Translations under genes and position numbers: made by a program
Source: Pseudomonas soli
Lineage (GTDB): Bacteria > Pseudomonadota > Gammaproteobacteria > Pseudomonadales > Pseudomonadaceae
Direction of reading: 5' to 3'
Length of the DNA stretch: 64,000 bases
NCBI RefSeq assembly: GCF_900110655.1
Contig: NZ_FOEQ01000001.1
Span: forward strand, 347,152-411,151
The notes under the pieces: generated by a model
Told to the model about the DNA's origin: nothing
Database searches by the model: none
The model's input: only the letters and a program-made list of their open reading frames with translations
Shown: positions 17,808-28,469 of the stretch, one piece after another
Layout of the letters: each line of letters starts with the position of its first letter
Numbering within the stretch: the stretch's first letter is position 1

Positions 17808-18305
17808 TTACTTACGCAGTTCTACGCGACGGTTCTGAGCCCAGGACTGCTCGTCGTTGCCGGTGGCAACTGGACGCTCTTCGCCGTAGGAAACCAGTTC
17901 CAGTTGAGCAGGGGAAACGCCCTGCAGAACCAGGTAGCGCTGAACGGCCTTGGCACGACGCTCACCCAGAGCCATGTTGTACTCGCGGGTGCCGCGCTCG
18001 TCGGTGTTGCCTTCCAGGACAACGCGGTTGCCGTTGGACTTCAGGTCCTTGGCGTGAACGTCCAGAGCGCGCATGGCTTCTGGCTTCAGGTCCGAGCTGT
18101 CGTATTCGAAGTAGAAGGTGGTGATTGCGCGCAGGGCGGCTTCTTCGCTCAGGGAACCGTCGACAGCGCCAGTGTTGGCACCGTAGCCAGCGTTCGGATC
18201 AACAGCGCCTTCACCAGCGTTGTCGCCGCCTTTCGAGGAGCAACCTACAGCTACAGCCATGGCCAGAGCCAGCGCAGCGAATTTACCAAACTTCAGCATT
18301 TCCAT
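17808..18305 (-). CDS. pal: Peptidoglycan-associated lipoprotein Pal/OprL
   Basis: 165 residues. The lipobox is in [11 protein letters not shown] (Cys21 or so), then a short linker and the OmpA-like peptidoglycan-binding domain, with [20 protein letters not shown] holding the diaminopimelate-contacting residues. Start ATG at 18305 with an AGGAG 8 bases upstream; longer in-frame starts lack an RBS. It anchors the outer membrane to the wall and binds TolB. Encoded 55 bases after tolB. Confidence 0.97.
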   Translation of the reverse strand: MEMLKFGKFAALALAMAVAVGCSSKGGDNAGEGAVDPNAGYGANTGAVDGSLSEEAALRAITTFYFEYDSSDLKPEAMRALDVHAKDLKSNGNRVVLEGNTDERGTREYNMALGERRAKAVQRYLVLQGVSPAQLELVSYGEERPVATGNDEQSWAQNRRVELRK

Positions 18306-18359
18306 CGTGAAACTCCTAATGAAACCCCAGTGTGTTAAGCAAAACGTGTTACGCCGCAA

Positions 18360-19661
18360 TCAGTTCAGGTAAGGGGACCAGGACGGTTCTCTGACTTCGC
18401 CTTGAGCGGTAGGAAGCGGGAGCCTCACGCGGCCGTTAAGCGACACGAGCATCAAGACTCCCCGGCCCTGCTGGCGGGTGGCGTAGATTAGCATGGTGCC
18501 GTTTGGCGCAACAGTGGGAGACTCATCAAGACTGGTCTCGGAGAGAATCTTTACACTTCCACGTTGCAGGTCCTGCGCGGCCACCTTGAAGTTGGTGAAA
18601 CCCTGCTGGCGATGGATCATCACCAGGGTCTTTTCGTCCGCCGAAAGTTTCGGGTTGGCGTTGTAGTTACCCACGAATGTCACGCGCTCGGCACCACCAC
18701 CACCGACCGACTGTTTGTAGATCTGCGGCTTGCCGCCACGGTCGGAGGTGAAGTACAGGGTGTTGCCATCCTTGCCCCAGAACGGCTCGGTATTGATACC
18801 TGGGCCGGCGGTGACACGGCTGATCTGGCGCGAAGCCACGTTCATCACATAGATGTCCGGGTTGCCGTCTTTCGACAGCACGAACGCCAGGCGGGTGCCG
18901 TCAGGCGACCAGGCGGGAGCGCCGTTCAGGCCTTCGAAGTTGGTGATCTGCTCGCGGCGACCGGTGTCGATGTGCTGGATGAAGATGCGCGGGCGCTTCT
19001 GCTCGAACGAGACATAGGCGATACGCTTGCCATCCGGCGCGAAACGTGGCGACAGGATCGGTTCACGCGACTGCAGCAGGGTTACTGCACGGGCACCGTC
19101 GTAGTCCGAACGCTGCAGGGTGTAGCGGGTGTTATTGGTCGAGAAGCGCTCGGCGGTCACGTACAGCATGCGGGTGGAGAACGCACCCTTGATGCCGGTG
19201 AGCTTCTCGAACGACTGGTCGGCGATGTAGTGCGACATGTCGCGTAGCTGGTCGACGCCACCGGCCACGCTGCCGGTCAGGACCTGCTGCTCGGTGGCGA
19301 CATTGAACAGGGCGTACTGCACCTGCAGGCGACCACCAGCCGGCACGATGCTGCCGACCATGACGTACTGGGCGCCCAGCGCTTTCCAATCACGGAAGAT
19401 CACTTCGCTGGCCTGGCTTGGCTGGCTGATCATGTTCTGCCGCGGGATCGGCGCGTAGTAGCCGGAGTTGCGCAGGTCGTTGCCGATGATATCGGCCATG
19501 TCTTCCGGCAGCACGCTGCCGCCCTGGACACCGAACGGCACTACCGCAATTGGCGTTGCCCGGTCGCTACCGCTTGTGACCAGGATGTTCTTTTCCTCTG
19601 CCATCGCCATGCCTGCCACACAGCAGAGCAAGACCAGGAGTCCTCTCAGACGTTTAATCAC
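18360..19661 (-). CDS. tolB: Tol-Pal system beta-propeller protein TolB
   Basis: 433 residues. Signal peptide 1-21 (ends AMA), then an N-terminal alpha/beta domain and a six-bladed beta-propeller with repeated motifs such as [36 protein letters not shown] and [12 protein letters not shown]. TolB is periplasmic and shuttles between Pal and TolA. The ATG overlaps the tolA stop by 4 bases. Usual family length. Confidence 0.97.
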   Translation of the reverse strand: MIKRLRGLLVLLCCVAGMAMAEEKNILVTSGSDRATPIAVVPFGVQGGSVLPEDMADIIGNDLRNSGYYAPIPRQNMISQPSQASEVIFRDWKALGAQYVMVGSIVPAGGRLQVQYALFNVATEQQVLTGSVAGGVDQLRDMSHYIADQSFEKLTGIKGAFSTRMLYVTAERFSTNNTRYTLQRSDYDGARAVTLLQSREPILSPRFAPDGKRIAYVSFEQKRPRIFIQHIDTGRREQITNFEGLNGAPAWSPDGTRLAFVLSKDGNPDIYVMNVASRQISRVTAGPGINTEPFWGKDGNTLYFTSDRGGKPQIYKQSVGGGGAERVTFVGNYNANPKLSADEKTLVMIHRQQGFTNFKVAAQDLQRGSVKILSETSLDESPTVAPNGTMLIYATRQQGRGVLMLVSLNGRVRLPLPTAQGEVREPSWSPYLN

Positions 19662-20734
19662 AACGCTAGATCCTCAGGTGTAAATGTCATCTTGAATGAA
19701 CGATACGGATTGAAATCGCTCGGCTTCAAGCCCTGCATCTCGGTCAACCGACCAATGTTCTTAACTGCGGCCACGGCCGAGCTATCGAACGGACCGTCAC
19801 CACTGGACTTGGCCACACTCACGTTGGTGATGGTGCCGTCCGGCAGCATGTTGATCTGCAGAACTACCGTCATGCCCTTGCGCGCGGATGGCGGACGCGC
19901 CCAACCTTCGGCCGCGCGCATGCGAATCAAATCGTCGAAGTCGCCGGCCACCTGGTCACCCTGCTCGTCGGCCAGCGCCTGCTGCCGTTCGGTGGTGTCG
20001 GACAACAGCTCGGCGAGTGCCTGGGCCTTCTTGTCTTCCGCCGCCTTGCGGGCCGCTTCCTGTGCCTTTTTCTTCTGGGCGTCTGCAGCGGCCTTTTTCT
20101 TGGCCTCTTCAGCTGCCTTCTTCTTCGCGTCCTCGGCCGCCGCTTTCTTCTTGGCGTCCTCGGCTGCTTTTTTCTTCGCGTCTTCGGCGGCTTTCTTCTT
20201 CGCCTCTTCCGCGGCCTGTTTCTTGGCTTCTTCCTCGGCCTTCTTCTTGGCTTCGTCCTCAGCCTTCTTCTTGGCGATGTCGGCCTGCTGTTTCTCGGCG
20301 GCCTTTTTCGCTTCCTCGGCTTTCTTGGCCTCGGCGGCTTTCTTCTGCTCGGCGGCCTTCGCGGCGTCTTCGGCTTTCTTCGCCTCGGCGGCTTCGCGAG
20401 CCTCCTCGGCCTTTTGAGCGGCGTCGGCTTTCTTTTGTTCCGCGGCCTTCACGGCCTCCTGCTCGACCTTCTTCTGCTCCAGCTGTTCGACCTCGGTCTG
20501 GCGCGAGGCGGTTTTCTTCGCCTCCCCGGCAATCTTCTGATTGGTCTGGGTGGTCGCCTGACTCTTGGACTTGAGCTGGTACAGCGTGGCCTGGACGATA
20601 GGCTTGGAGGGCGGCAGCTCGGGCGTCATGGCAAAGCTGACGAACAGCATGCCGAACACCAGCACGTGCAGCGCAATGGCCCAGACACTGGGCCAGAAGT
20701 AGCTTTCCGAGGCGGATGGCTCTCGCTGTTGCAT
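19658..20734 (-). CDS. tolA: Cell envelope integrity protein TolA
   Basis: 358 residues. One TM helix near the N-terminus (about 15-35), then a long Lys/Ala/Glu-rich helical domain (about 70-235) built from repeats such as AEEAKKKAA, and a C-terminal globular domain (about 250-358) ending FTPEDLAL. It spans the periplasm, driven by TolQR, and contacts TolB, Pal and CpoB. The repeat-rich middle is the least conserved part. It overlaps tolR by one base and tolB by four. Confidence 0.96.
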   Translation of the reverse strand: MQQREPSASESYFWPSVWAIALHVLVFGMLFVSFAMTPELPPSKPIVQATLYQLKSKSQATTQTNQKIAGEAKKTASRQTEVEQLEQKKVEQEAVKAAEQKKADAAQKAEEAREAAEAKKAEDAAKAAEQKKAAEAKKAEEAKKAAEKQQADIAKKKAEDEAKKKAEEEAKKQAAEEAKKKAAEDAKKKAAEDAKKKAAAEDAKKKAAEEAKKKAAADAQKKKAQEAARKAAEDKKAQALAELLSDTTERQQALADEQGDQVAGDFDDLIRMRAAEGWARPPSARKGMTVVLQINMLPDGTITNVSVAKSSGDGPFDSSAVAAVKNIGRLTEMQGLKPSDFNPYRSFKMTFTPEDLAL

Positions 20735-21186
20735 CAGGGCGCCTCGGTAATCAGGCCAACGTTACCGACACCGGCCTTCTGCAACCCGCCCATGGCGCCC
20801 ATCACCGCACCGTAGTCGACAGCCTTGTCGCCACGGATGAAGACCTGGGTCTGCTTGCCCTGGTCACGACCGGCGGCGATGATCTTGGTCACCGCGCTGG
20901 TCATTTCCGGCAAGGTCATGGCCTTGTCCATCTGCTTGTCGGTGTCGACTTCGCTGCCGAGGTTCCAATAGTAGGTCTTGTCGGCCTTGATCGAGATGGT
21001 CAGGACCTGGACGTTGTTGTCCTGCGGCAGGGCTTCGCTGGAAACCTTGGGCAGGTCCACCTTCACGCCCTGGTTGAGCATCGGGGCGGTCACCATGAAG
21101 ATAACCAGTAGCACCAGCATCACGTCGATGTAGGGCACCACGTTCATCTCGGCGACCGGCTTGCGTTTGTGGCGAACTCGGGCCAT
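20734..21186 (-). CDS. tolR: Tol-Pal proton channel subunit TolR
   Basis: 150 residues, ExbD/TolR family: a single TM helix holding the proton-path Asp in NVVPYIDVMLVLLVIFMV (Asp22), followed by a periplasmic domain. With TolQ it uses the proton gradient to energise TolA. It sits 14 bases after tolQ and its stop overlaps the tolA start. Confidence 0.96.
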   Translation of the reverse strand: MARVRHKRKPVAEMNVVPYIDVMLVLLVIFMVTAPMLNQGVKVDLPKVSSEALPQDNNVQVLTISIKADKTYYWNLGSEVDTDKQMDKAMTLPEMTSAVTKIIAAGRDQGKQTQVFIRGDKAVDYGAVMGAMGGLQKAGVGNVGLITEAP

Positions 21187-21200
21187 GGGTTTCTACCTGA

Positions 21201-21896
21201 TCACTCTTCGCTGGTGTGTACTTTGCGGTGCAGGATCGCCTGGAACTCGTCGGCGAACGTGTAGTAGCGCCCGATCAGCACTTCACTGCGCGCGGCAAAA
21301 CGGTTGTAGGCGATAACAGCCGGGATCGCGGCGAACAGGCCGATCGCAGTGGCGATCAGCGCCTCGGCAATGCCCGGGGCCACGGTGGCCAGGGTGGCTT
21401 GCTGGGCGCTGGCCAGGCCACGGAAGGAGTTCATGATGCCCCATACGGTACCGAACAGACCGATGTACGGGCTGGTGGAACCGACAGTGGCCAGGAACGG
21501 CAGGCTCTGCTCGAGCTTTTCTTCCTCGCGGGAGATGGCCACGCGCATGGCACGCCCTACCCCTTCCATGACCGCGTCCGGGTCGACACCTGGTTGCTGG
21601 CGCAGGCGCGAGAATTCCTTGAAGCCGGCACGGAAGACCTGCTCGACACCCGAGTCCGGGTCAGGGTTGCTGCCCGCCTGGCGGTACAGCTTGGACAGGT
21701 CGATGCCCGACCAGAAGCGCTCTTCGAAAGCGTCCAGTGCACGACGACCGGCGCGCAGCATGGTGCTGCGCTGGAAGATCATGATCCAAGAGGTCACCGA
21801 GGCTGCCACGAGGGTCAGCATTACCAGCTGAACCACGACACTGGCATTGGCGACCAGGCTCCACATGGAGGTATGGTCGACGACGTTTGCTTCCAC
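21201..21896 (-). CDS. tolQ: Tol-Pal proton channel subunit TolQ
   Basis: 231 residues, MotA/ExbB/TolQ family, three TM helices with the conserved GLFGTVWGIMNSF and PGIAEALIATAIGLFAAIPA. The start is a GTG at 21896 with GGAGAA upstream, giving VEANVVDHTSMWSL. It begins 2 bases after the ybgC stop, the normal arrangement of the tol-pal operon. Confidence 0.96.
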   Translation of the reverse strand: MEANVVDHTSMWSLVANASVVVQLVMLTLVAASVTSWIMIFQRSTMLRAGRRALDAFEERFWSGIDLSKLYRQAGSNPDPDSGVEQVFRAGFKEFSRLRQQPGVDPDAVMEGVGRAMRVAISREEEKLEQSLPFLATVGSTSPYIGLFGTVWGIMNSFRGLASAQQATLATVAPGIAEALIATAIGLFAAIPAVIAYNRFAARSEVLIGRYYTFADEFQAILHRKVHTSEE

Positions 21897-21898
21897 GC

Positions 21899-22351
21899 TT
21901 ATTCTCCTGCGTTCGATTGAGTACCCGTGCCGTCCGCCAGGAAGGCGTCGCGCAGTTCTGGGGGAATGGCCCGGGGTTTGAAAGTGTCGGCGCGCACGGC
22001 GGCCACCAGGAACTGCCCCTCGCAGAGCAGCACTTCATCCTTTGCTCGCCACACCTGCTGCACGAAGCGCAGGCTGGCACGATTCAATTCAAGTACTTGC
22101 GCGGTTACCCGCAGCTCGTCGTCCAGGCGGGCCGGCGCGTGATAGCGCGCCTCGCTGGAATGGACCACGAACAGCAAGTTGTCCTGCGCCAGCTGGGCCT
22201 GGGAGAACCCCAGGTGACGCAGCCGCTCGGTGCGTGCGCGCTCCATGAATTTGAGGTAGTTGACGTAATACACCACGCCACCGGCGTCGGTATCCTCGTA
22301 ATAGACGCGACAGCGGTGTGCGAACGGTTCCAGCCCATTTTGCGCGCGCAT
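21899..22351 (-). CDS. ybgC: Acyl-CoA thioesterase YbgC (tol-pal associated)
   Basis: 150 residues, hot-dog fold. The catalytic motif [22 protein letters not shown] matches the 4-hydroxybenzoyl-CoA thioesterase family, of which YbgC is the tol-linked member; it hydrolyses short-chain or malonyl-CoA esters and is cytoplasmic. It is the first gene of the tol operon, 125 bases after ruvB; that gap may hold the tol promoter. Confidence 0.94.
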   Translation of the reverse strand: MRAQNGLEPFAHRCRVYYEDTDAGGVVYYVNYLKFMERARTERLRHLGFSQAQLAQDNLLFVVHSSEARYHAPARLDDELRVTAQVLELNRASLRFVQQVWRAKDEVLLCEGQFLVAAVRADTFKPRAIPPELRDAFLADGTGTQSNAGE

Positions 22352-22476
22352 ACTCTAGTGCTTACTCCTGTGCTTGCCAATCCGCTGCGGCAACTGTTTT
22401 TGCATCGATAATGTCGTATTGCCAGCGAGCCCTGGGCATGCCAGCGGTAGGACCGCAAAAATGCCGATTCGATCTG

Positions 22477-23523
22477 TCATTCGTCGTCTTGCGCGGCATA
22501 TTCGCCACCCTCGCAGAAACGCCCGGGAATGTTGAGGCCGAAGTGCAGGTAGGCATGCCGGGTGACCACGCGCCCACGAGGGGTGCGCATGATATAGCCT
22601 TGCTGAATAAGGTAAGGTTCGAGCACGTCTTCGATGGTGTGGCGCTCCTCGCCGATCGCCGCGGCAATATTGTCGAGCCCCACCGGACCACCGTCGAACT
22701 TCTCGATCATGGTAAGCAGTAGACGCCGGTCAGAGTGATCGAAGCCACGCTCGTCGACATCCAGCAGGTTCAACGCCATGTCCGCGACCGCCTTGGTGAT
22801 CTCACCCTTGCCACGCACTTCGGCAAAGTCGCGCACCCGCCGTAGCAGGCGATTGGCGATCCGCGGGGTGCCACGCGCCCGGCGGGCGATCTCGAATGCG
22901 CCTTTGTCGTCCATGGGCAAGCCGAGGATGCCGGCCGAACGGCTGACGATGGTCGCCAGGTCCCTGTCGCTGTAGAACTCCAGGCGCTGGACGATACCGA
23001 AGCGGTCACGCAGCGGGTTGGTCAGCATCCCGGCACGCGTGGTGGCGCCGACCAAGGTAAACGGAGGTAGGTCGAGCTTGATGGAGCGCGCAGCCGGGCC
23101 CTCGCCGATCATGATATCCAGCTGGAAGTCTTCCATCGCCGGATAGAGCACCTCCTCGACCACCGGCGACAAGCGATGGATCTCGTCGATGAACAGCACG
23201 TCATGCGGCTCGAGATTGGTCAGCATCGCTGCCAGGTCACCGGGCCGCTCGAGAATCGGGCCGGAGGTGCTCTTGACCGACACGCCCATCTCGTGGGCGA
23301 TAATGTTGGCCAACGTGGTCTTGCCCAGACCCGGAGGACCGAAGATCAGAGTGTGATCAAGTGATTCGCTGCGCCCGCGCGCGGCCTGGATGAACAGCGA
23401 CATCTGCTCGCGCACCACCGGCTGGCCGATGTACTCGTCCAGGCTCAGCGGGCGGATCGCACGATCCTGGACCTCTTCGCGGTCGCGTCCGGAGGCGGCG
23501 ATCAGGCGGTCGGTCTCGATCAC
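22477..23523 (-). CDS. ruvB: Holliday junction branch migration helicase RuvB
   Basis: 348 residues. AAA+ motor with Walker A GPPGLGKT, Walker B LFIDEIHR, sensor-1 GATTRAGML, arginine finger in DRFG, and a C-terminal winged helix. Hexamers pump DNA through RuvA-bound Holliday junctions. The start overlaps the ruvA stop by 4 bases. Near-standard length. Confidence 0.98.
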   Translation of the reverse strand: MIETDRLIAASGRDREEVQDRAIRPLSLDEYIGQPVVREQMSLFIQAARGRSESLDHTLIFGPPGLGKTTLANIIAHEMGVSVKSTSGPILERPGDLAAMLTNLEPHDVLFIDEIHRLSPVVEEVLYPAMEDFQLDIMIGEGPAARSIKLDLPPFTLVGATTRAGMLTNPLRDRFGIVQRLEFYSDRDLATIVSRSAGILGLPMDDKGAFEIARRARGTPRIANRLLRRVRDFAEVRGKGEITKAVADMALNLLDVDERGFDHSDRRLLLTMIEKFDGGPVGLDNIAAAIGEERHTIEDVLEPYLIQQGYIMRTPRGRVVTRHAYLHFGLNIPGRFCEGGEYAAQDDE

Positions 23524-24137
23524 TTGGTAATCATCCCTTTGAGGCTGCGACGGATCAGTTCCTCACTGCTGAGGCTGGCCTTGCCCTCGATGGCGGCAAT
23601 CGCCTTGCTGGCTTCCTGCGGCTTGTAACCGAGTGACACCAGGGCGCTGACCGCATCGGCCTCGGCGTTGGAAACACTGGCCACCGGCACCGGGCCGTCG
23701 GACACCAGGGCGAACATGGCCGGCGAGGTTTCCCAGGCCTTGAAGCGGTCCTTGAGCTCGACCAACAGGCGCTCGGCAGTTTTCTTGCCCACACCGGGCA
23801 CTCGCACCAGAGCCGAGGCATCCTGGGCCTGGACGCAGCGCACCAGTTCGTCGGCCTCGAGCCCCGACATCAGCGCCAGCGCCAGTTTCGGGCCAACGCC
23901 ATTCAGGCGGATCAGCTCACGGAACAGCTCGCGCTCGCGCTTTTCGAAGAAGCCGTACAACAGATGAGCGTCTTCACGCACCACCAGATGGGTGTGCAGG
24001 GTGACGGTCTCGCCCAGCTTGGGCAGGCGGTACAGCGTGGTCATCGGCACTTCGAGCTCATAGCCCAGGCCGTTGACGTCGATAATCAGGTGCGGCGGCT
24101 GTTTTTCCGCCAGGGTGCCACGCAAACGTCCAATCAC
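23520..24137 (-). CDS. ruvA: Holliday junction branch migration protein RuvA
   Basis: 205 residues starting at a GTG (24137), which follows AGGAAGG by about 8 bases; the upstream in-frame ATG would add a non-homologous extension. N-terminal OB fold ([11 protein letters not shown]), HhH motifs ([19 protein letters not shown] and [19 protein letters not shown]) and the mobile domain III that contacts RuvB. Between ruvC (108 bases upstream) and ruvB. Confidence 0.97.
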   Translation of the reverse strand: MIGRLRGTLAEKQPPHLIIDVNGLGYELEVPMTTLYRLPKLGETVTLHTHLVVREDAHLLYGFFEKRERELFRELIRLNGVGPKLALALMSGLEADELVRCVQAQDASALVRVPGVGKKTAERLLVELKDRFKAWETSPAMFALVSDGPVPVASVSNAEADAVSALVSLGYKPQEASKAIAAIEGKASLSSEELIRRSLKGMITK

Positions 24138-24245
24138 GTTCCGATCCTTCCTCTCGGGCGCCGGTCGAAAACCGGTCCACCCTATCAGCAAATGCGCCGG
24201 GAGAGTGCTTCACCCGGACAAAATGTGTATCACCGCATGAAGCGG

Positions 24246-24770
24246 TTACAGACGCAAGCGTCCGCCACGGCGCCGGGCTGTCGCCAACCCGTGGGGGATA
24301 AGGCTGGAGCGGGTATGGGCATGGCACAAGGCGATGGCCAGGGCGTCGGAGGCGTCGATCTGCGGTTTCTGGGTCAGCTTGAGCAGGTGCATGACCATCA
24401 TCATCACCTGCTCCTTGTTGGCGCCGCCGGTGCCGGCCACGGCCTGCTTGACCTGGCTGGCGGTGTATTCGGCGATCTCAAGGCCCGCCTCGGCGGCGGC
24501 GACGATGGCCGCCCCCCGGGCCTGGCCAAGCTTGAGCGCCGAATCGGCGTTGCGCGCCATGAACACCCGCTCGATGCCCATGGTCACCGGCTCATGTTGG
24601 CGGATTATCTCGCTGACACCGCGAAAGACGATCTGCAGACGCTCGTGCAGCTCACCGCCGCCAGTGCGTATACAGCCCGACGCCACGTACTCGCAGCCAC
24701 GGGCAGTCTGGCGGACCACGCCAAAACCGGTGATGCGCGAGCCGGGATCGATACCAAGAATGAGAGTCAT
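24246..24770 (-). CDS. ruvC: Crossover junction endonuclease RuvC
   Basis: 174 residues from the ATG at 24770. Catalytic acidic residues lie in [10 protein letters not shown] (Asp7), MGIERVF and [14 protein letters not shown]. It resolves Holliday junctions made by RecA and moved by RuvAB. The region upstream of its start contains a REP pair, so ruvC may have its own promoter apart from yebC. Confidence 0.97.
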   Translation of the reverse strand: MTLILGIDPGSRITGFGVVRQTARGCEYVASGCIRTGGGELHERLQIVFRGVSEIIRQHEPVTMGIERVFMARNADSALKLGQARGAAIVAAAEAGLEIAEYTASQVKQAVAGTGGANKEQVMMMVMHLLKLTQKPQIDASDALAIALCHAHTRSSLIPHGLATARRRGGRLRL

Positions 24771-24795
24771 AGCGCCTACAAAGGTGTGCGAATTT

Positions 24796-24882
24796 GCCGG
24801 CCTTATCGCGGGAAAAGCCCGCCCCCACAAAGACTACACCGCAATCTGGCGCAGGCCTTGTGGGAGCGGGCTTGCCCCGCGC
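24796..24882. repeat. REP element pair (inverted), between yebC and ruvC
   Basis: A copy reading CGCGGGAAAAGCCCGCCCCC (about 24807-24826) faces an inverted copy, TTGTGGGAGCGGGCTTGCCC (about 24858-24877), with about 30 bases between. Both match the 35-base repetitive extragenic palindrome of P. putida genomes (core GCGGG...CCCGC then TCCCACA). The left copy is diverged. Confidence 0.8.
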
Positions 24883-24903
24883 TACAGCCGATAGCCGAAA
24901 CGA

Positions 24904-25656
24904 TCAGCCCAGCGTTTCCATGATCTCATCGGAGATCTGTGCGTTGGAGTAGACGTTCTGCACGTCATCCAGGTCCTCGAGCATGTCGATCAGCTTGAGC
25001 ACCTTCTCCGCACCGTCCTGGTCCAGCTCGGCGCTGGTGGTCGGCTGCATCACGATCTCGGCGTCGGACGCCTTGAAGCCGGCCTCTTCCAGGGCGTTGC
25101 GCACGGCATAGAAGCTGTTGAACGAGGTGAACACGTCAAAGGAGCCGTCGTCGTTGACCACCACATCGTCGGCATCGGCCTCCATCGCGGCTTCCATCAG
25201 CGCATCCTCGTCCACGTTCAACTCGGCAGCGAAGCTGATCTGCCCCTTGCGCTCGAACAGGTAGGCCACCGAACCGTCGGTACCGAGGTTGCCGCCGCAC
25301 TTGGTGAAGGCATGCCGCACGGCCGCGGCAGTACGGTTGCGGTTGTCGGTCATGGCTTCGACCATGATCGCCACGCCGCCCGGGCCGTAACCCTCGTAGC
25401 TGAGCTCTTCGACGTTGTCGCTTTCGTTGGTGCCGGCACCGCGGGCCACGGCGCGATCGATGATGTCGCGGCTCATGTTGGCACCCAGGGCCTTGTCCAG
25501 CGCCAGGCGCAGGCGCGGGTTGGACGCCGGATCACCACCACCTTGCTTGGCAGCGACGGTCAGTTCGCGGATCCACTTGGTGAAGATCTTGCCTCTCTTG
25601 GCATCCTGGCGTTCTTTGCGGTGCTTGATGTTCGCCCACTTGGAATGACCGGCCAT
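24904..25656 (-). CDS. YebC/PmpR family regulator
   Basis: 250 residues, standard for the family. [19 protein letters not shown] and the [19 protein letters not shown] segment are signatures. In P. aeruginosa the gene at this place, pmpR, represses the quinolone-signal regulator; other YebC proteins act on translation at proline stretches, so the role in this host is open. It follows aspS by 110 bases containing two hairpins. Confidence 0.92.
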   Translation of the reverse strand: MAGHSKWANIKHRKERQDAKRGKIFTKWIRELTVAAKQGGGDPASNPRLRLALDKALGANMSRDIIDRAVARGAGTNESDNVEELSYEGYGPGGVAIMVEAMTDNRNRTAAAVRHAFTKCGGNLGTDGSVAYLFERKGQISFAAELNVDEDALMEAAMEADADDVVVNDDGSFDVFTSFNSFYAVRNALEEAGFKASDAEIVMQPTTSAELDQDGAEKVLKLIDMLEDLDDVQNVYSNAQISDEIMETLG

Positions 25657-25686
25657 AACGACTCCAAATCCTTGAAACAGAAACAG

Positions 25687-25708
25687 GTTCCGCCCCGAAG
25701 GGCGGAAC
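25687..25708 (-). terminator. Perfect TTCG-loop hairpin between aspS and yebC
   Basis: On the minus strand GTTCCGCCC-TTCG-GGGCGGAAC is a perfect 9-bp stem with a stable tetraloop, followed by a T-rich CTGTTTCTGTTTC. A second GC-rich hairpin (GGGGCACCCCG / CGGGGTGCCCC types) lies at about 25733-25762. They probably terminate or attenuate aspS transcription before yebC. Confidence 0.6.
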
Positions 25709-25766
25709 GTGAAGAATCCTGCGCCTCAAGCGCGGGGGCACCCCGTTACCGGGGCACCCCGATCGA

Positions 25767-27542
25767 TCACTCGACCTTGGTCTGCTCGCGCAGACGGATG
25801 TGCAGCTCACGCAGGGCCTTGGCGTCGACCAGGCCCGGGGCCTGGGTCATGACGCACGCGGCGCTCTGGGTTTTCGGGAAGGCGATCACTTCACGGATCG
25901 ACTGCGCGCCGGTCATCAGCATGACCAGGCGGTCCAGGCCGAAGGCCAGGCCACCGTGAGGCGGTGCGCCGAACTTCAGGGCGTCGAGGAGGAAGCCGAA
26001 CTTCTCTTCCTGTTCCGCCGCCTCGATACCCAGCAGGCGGAACACCGCCTGTTGCATTTCCTTGCGGTGGATACGGATCGAACCGCCGCCCAACTCGGTG
26101 CCGTTGAGCACCATGTCGTAGGCACGCGACAGCGCGGCGGCCGGATTGGCCTCCAGCTCCTCGGGGGTGCACTTCGGCGCGGTGAACGGGTGGTGCAGCG
26201 CGGTGAAGCTGCCGTCTTCGTTCTCTTCGAACATCGGGAAGTCGACGACCCACATCGGTGCCCACTGGCAGGTCAGCAGCTCGAAGTCATGACCCAGGCG
26301 GATACGCAGCGCGCCCAGGGCTTCGCTGACGATCTTGGCCTTGTCGGCGCCGAAGAACACGATGTCGCCATCGACGGCGCCAACGCGGTCGAGGATGGTG
26401 TTGAGGTTGGCCTCGGGGATGTTCTTGACGATCGGCGACTGCAGACCCTCGACACCCTTGGCGCGCTCGTTGACCTTGATGTAGGCCAGGCCCTTGGCAC
26501 CGTAGATGCCGACGAACTTGGTGTACTCGTCGATCTTGCTGCGCGGCATGCTGGCGCCGCCCGGCAGGCGCAGCGCGGTGACGCGGCACTTCGGATCGTT
26601 GGCAGGGCCGGCGAAGACCTTGAAGTCGACATCCTTGAGCTGGTCGGCAACATCGATCAGTTCCAGCGGGATACGCAGGTCCGGCTTGTCGGAGCCGTAG
26701 CGGCGCATGGCCTCTTCGTAGGTCATGTGCGGGAAGTCACCGAACTCCAGGTCCAGGACTTCCTTGAACAGCTTGCGGATCATGCTCTCGGTGAGGCCCA
26801 TGATCTCGGACTCGTCGAGGAAGCTGGTCTCGATGTCGATCTGGGTGAATTCCGGCTGGCGGTCGGCACGCAGGTCTTCGTCGCGGAAGCACTTGGCGAT
26901 CTGGTAGTAGCGGTCGAAGCCGGCGACCATCAGCAGCTGCTTGAACAGCTGTGGCGACTGCGGCAGTGCAAAGAAGCTGCCGGCGTGGGTACGGCTTGGC
27001 ACCAGGTAGTCACGGGCGCCTTCCGGCGTGGCGCGGGTGAGGATCGGCGTCTCGACGTCGAGGAAGCCGTTCTCGTCGAGGAAGCGACGGATGCTGCTGG
27101 TGATGCGCGAACGCAGGCGCAGCTTGTCGGCCATTTCCGGGCGACGCAGGTCGATGAAGCGGTAGCGCAGGCGGGTTTCTTCGCCCACGTCGGAGTATTC
27201 GTTCAGCGGGAACGGCGGCGTTTCCGCCTCGTTGAGCACGGTCAGCTGGTAACCGAGGATCTCGATGGCGCCGGAGGCCATGTTGGCGTTCACCGCGCCA
27301 TCCGGGCGCTTGCGTACCTTGCCGGTGATCTGCACGACGTATTCGCTGCGCACACGGTCGGCGGCGGCGAAGGTTTCGGCGCGATCCGGGTCGAACACGA
27401 CCTGGGCCATGCCTTCGCGGTCACGGATATCGAGGAAAATCACCCCGCCGTGGTCGCGGCGACGATGGACCCAGCCGCAGAGGGTGACTTCCTGGCCGTC
27501 CAGGGACTCGTTCAGTTGGCCGCAATAATGGCTGCGCATCAT
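25767..27542 (-). CDS. aspS: Aspartate--tRNA(Asp/Asn) ligase
   Basis: 591 residues, class IIb synthetase. N-terminal OB anticodon-binding domain (about 1-110; [14 protein letters not shown]), bacterial insertion domain (about 290-420), class II motif 2 around [20 protein letters not shown] and motif 3 [15 protein letters not shown]. Pseudomonas AspRS is usually non-discriminating, also charging tRNA-Asn for GatCAB amidation; that is family knowledge. Starts with tandem ATGs at 27542 and 27539. Confidence 0.97.
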   Translation of the reverse strand: MMRSHYCGQLNESLDGQEVTLCGWVHRRRDHGGVIFLDIRDREGMAQVVFDPDRAETFAAADRVRSEYVVQITGKVRKRPDGAVNANMASGAIEILGYQLTVLNEAETPPFPLNEYSDVGEETRLRYRFIDLRRPEMADKLRLRSRITSSIRRFLDENGFLDVETPILTRATPEGARDYLVPSRTHAGSFFALPQSPQLFKQLLMVAGFDRYYQIAKCFRDEDLRADRQPEFTQIDIETSFLDESEIMGLTESMIRKLFKEVLDLEFGDFPHMTYEEAMRRYGSDKPDLRIPLELIDVADQLKDVDFKVFAGPANDPKCRVTALRLPGGASMPRSKIDEYTKFVGIYGAKGLAYIKVNERAKGVEGLQSPIVKNIPEANLNTILDRVGAVDGDIVFFGADKAKIVSEALGALRIRLGHDFELLTCQWAPMWVVDFPMFEENEDGSFTALHHPFTAPKCTPEELEANPAAALSRAYDMVLNGTELGGGSIRIHRKEMQQAVFRLLGIEAAEQEEKFGFLLDALKFGAPPHGGLAFGLDRLVMLMTGAQSIREVIAFPKTQSAACVMTQAPGLVDAKALRELHIRLREQTKVE

Positions 27543-27636
27543 GGTCGTGGTTTCGCTTCTCGTGATTCGTATGTTCGGTGGAGGTCTTGGCCGCCCAAGG
27601 GGCTAATACTGCAAGACCTGGTCGGTGCAATTCAAC

Positions 27637-27858
27637 TCAGTCGGCCTTGTCGCCGCCTGCCAGATTCTTTTTTGCCCCGGTCTTGAAGTCGGTCTCGTAC
27701 CAGCCGTTGCCGCTCAGGCGGAAGCCGGGGACCGACAGCTGCTTCTTCAATGCCGGCGCCTGGCATGCCGGGCAATCGGTCAGCGGCGCGGCACTGATCT
27801 TCTGCAACACCTCCATGCGGTGTTCGCAGGATGCACATTGATAGTCGTAAAGGGGCAT
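27637..27858 (-). CDS. FmdB-type zinc ribbon protein
   Basis: 73 residues, beginning MPLYDYQCASCEH. Two CxxC knuckles (CASC near residues 8-11 and CPAC near 31-34) define the FmdB/CxxC-SSSS putative regulator family. The C-terminal half is SGNGWYETDFKTGAKK. An in-frame upstream start would add six residues but lacks family support. Function unknown; it precedes aspS by 94 bases on the same strand, an arrangement common in Pseudomonas. Confidence 0.85.
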   Translation of the reverse strand: MPLYDYQCASCEHRMEVLQKISAAPLTDCPACQAPALKKQLSVPGFRLSGNGWYETDFKTGAKKNLAGGDKAD

Positions 27859-27946
27859 GGCGTCTCTCGTCAACCACATCGCACGCTGCCCAAGGCAGCA
27901 AAGAGCGGGATTATATATGGTTAAGGAGTGCTGTGCAGCCCGGCGA

Positions 27947-28285
27947 TCAGTGTACGTCCCGCCCCTCCTGCAACCAGGTGACGCAGATCACCCGGACCAA
28001 CCCACTGAAATTCCTTACCCCGCCATGGCGCAGGTGCACCTCGCGGTCCACATAGGACAGCACCGCGCTCACCGAACAGCGGTTGGCCTGGGCGATGCGC
28101 TCCAGGATGCGCCAGTACACCACCTCCAGACGCAGGCAGGTGGCGAAACCGTTGAGCCGCACCGAGCGTGACACAGGCCCCGCCTGCGCCATGTCGAAGT
28201 CCCGCCTGAACGGATCGACCCGGGGGCTGCCCGCACCCTGCCTGTGCCTCGCATTGCCGTCGATACCACGCATCGGATTGTCCAC
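27947..28285 (-). CDS. Ribbon-helix-helix domain protein (RHH_4-like)
   Basis: 112 residues. From about residue 38 the sequence SRSVRLNGFATCLRLEVVYW followed by ERIAQANRCSVSAVLSYVDREV fits the RHH_4 family: a basic beta strand, then two helices. Such proteins bind DNA as dimers, but targets of this family are not established. Start GTG 28285 with GGAG upstream; an ATG at 28273 is the alternative. It lies 88 bases before the zinc-ribbon gene on the same strand. Confidence 0.75.
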   Translation of the reverse strand: MDNPMRGIDGNARHRQGAGSPRVDPFRRDFDMAQAGPVSRSVRLNGFATCLRLEVVYWRILERIAQANRCSVSAVLSYVDREVHLRHGGVRNFSGLVRVICVTWLQEGRDVH

Positions 28286-28404
28286 CGCACCGCTCCATCA
28301 TCTCGAAACCACACCCCCGCCCGCCTTGCGAACGGATCCATGTGTTTCATGAAGCGCCACCCGATCATGCCGATAGCAGCGGCAAAGCCTTCCCCGCAAA
28401 CGCG

Positions 28405-28436
28405 CAGGCCCGATACCTATGAAGGCATCGGGCCTG
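28405..28436 (-). terminator. Hairpin downstream of dps
   Basis: A 13-base inverted repeat, CAGGCCCGATACC against GGCATCGGGCCTG with one mismatch and a six-base loop. It follows the dps stop by 34 bases. The T-run is poor, so termination strength is uncertain. Confidence 0.55.
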
Positions 28437-28469
28437 GCTTAGTTGGACCAAACGACGGTCAAGCGGTAA

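Noticed and set aside
19888..20574. Ser/Pro/Arg-rich plus-strand ORFs opposite tolA
   Set aside because: Produced by the repetitive Lys/Ala/Glu codons of tolA read in reverse.
28069..28368. 99-codon minus-strand ORF overlapping the RHH gene
   Set aside because: Other frame of the RHH gene region; Arg/Trp/Ser-rich shadow.
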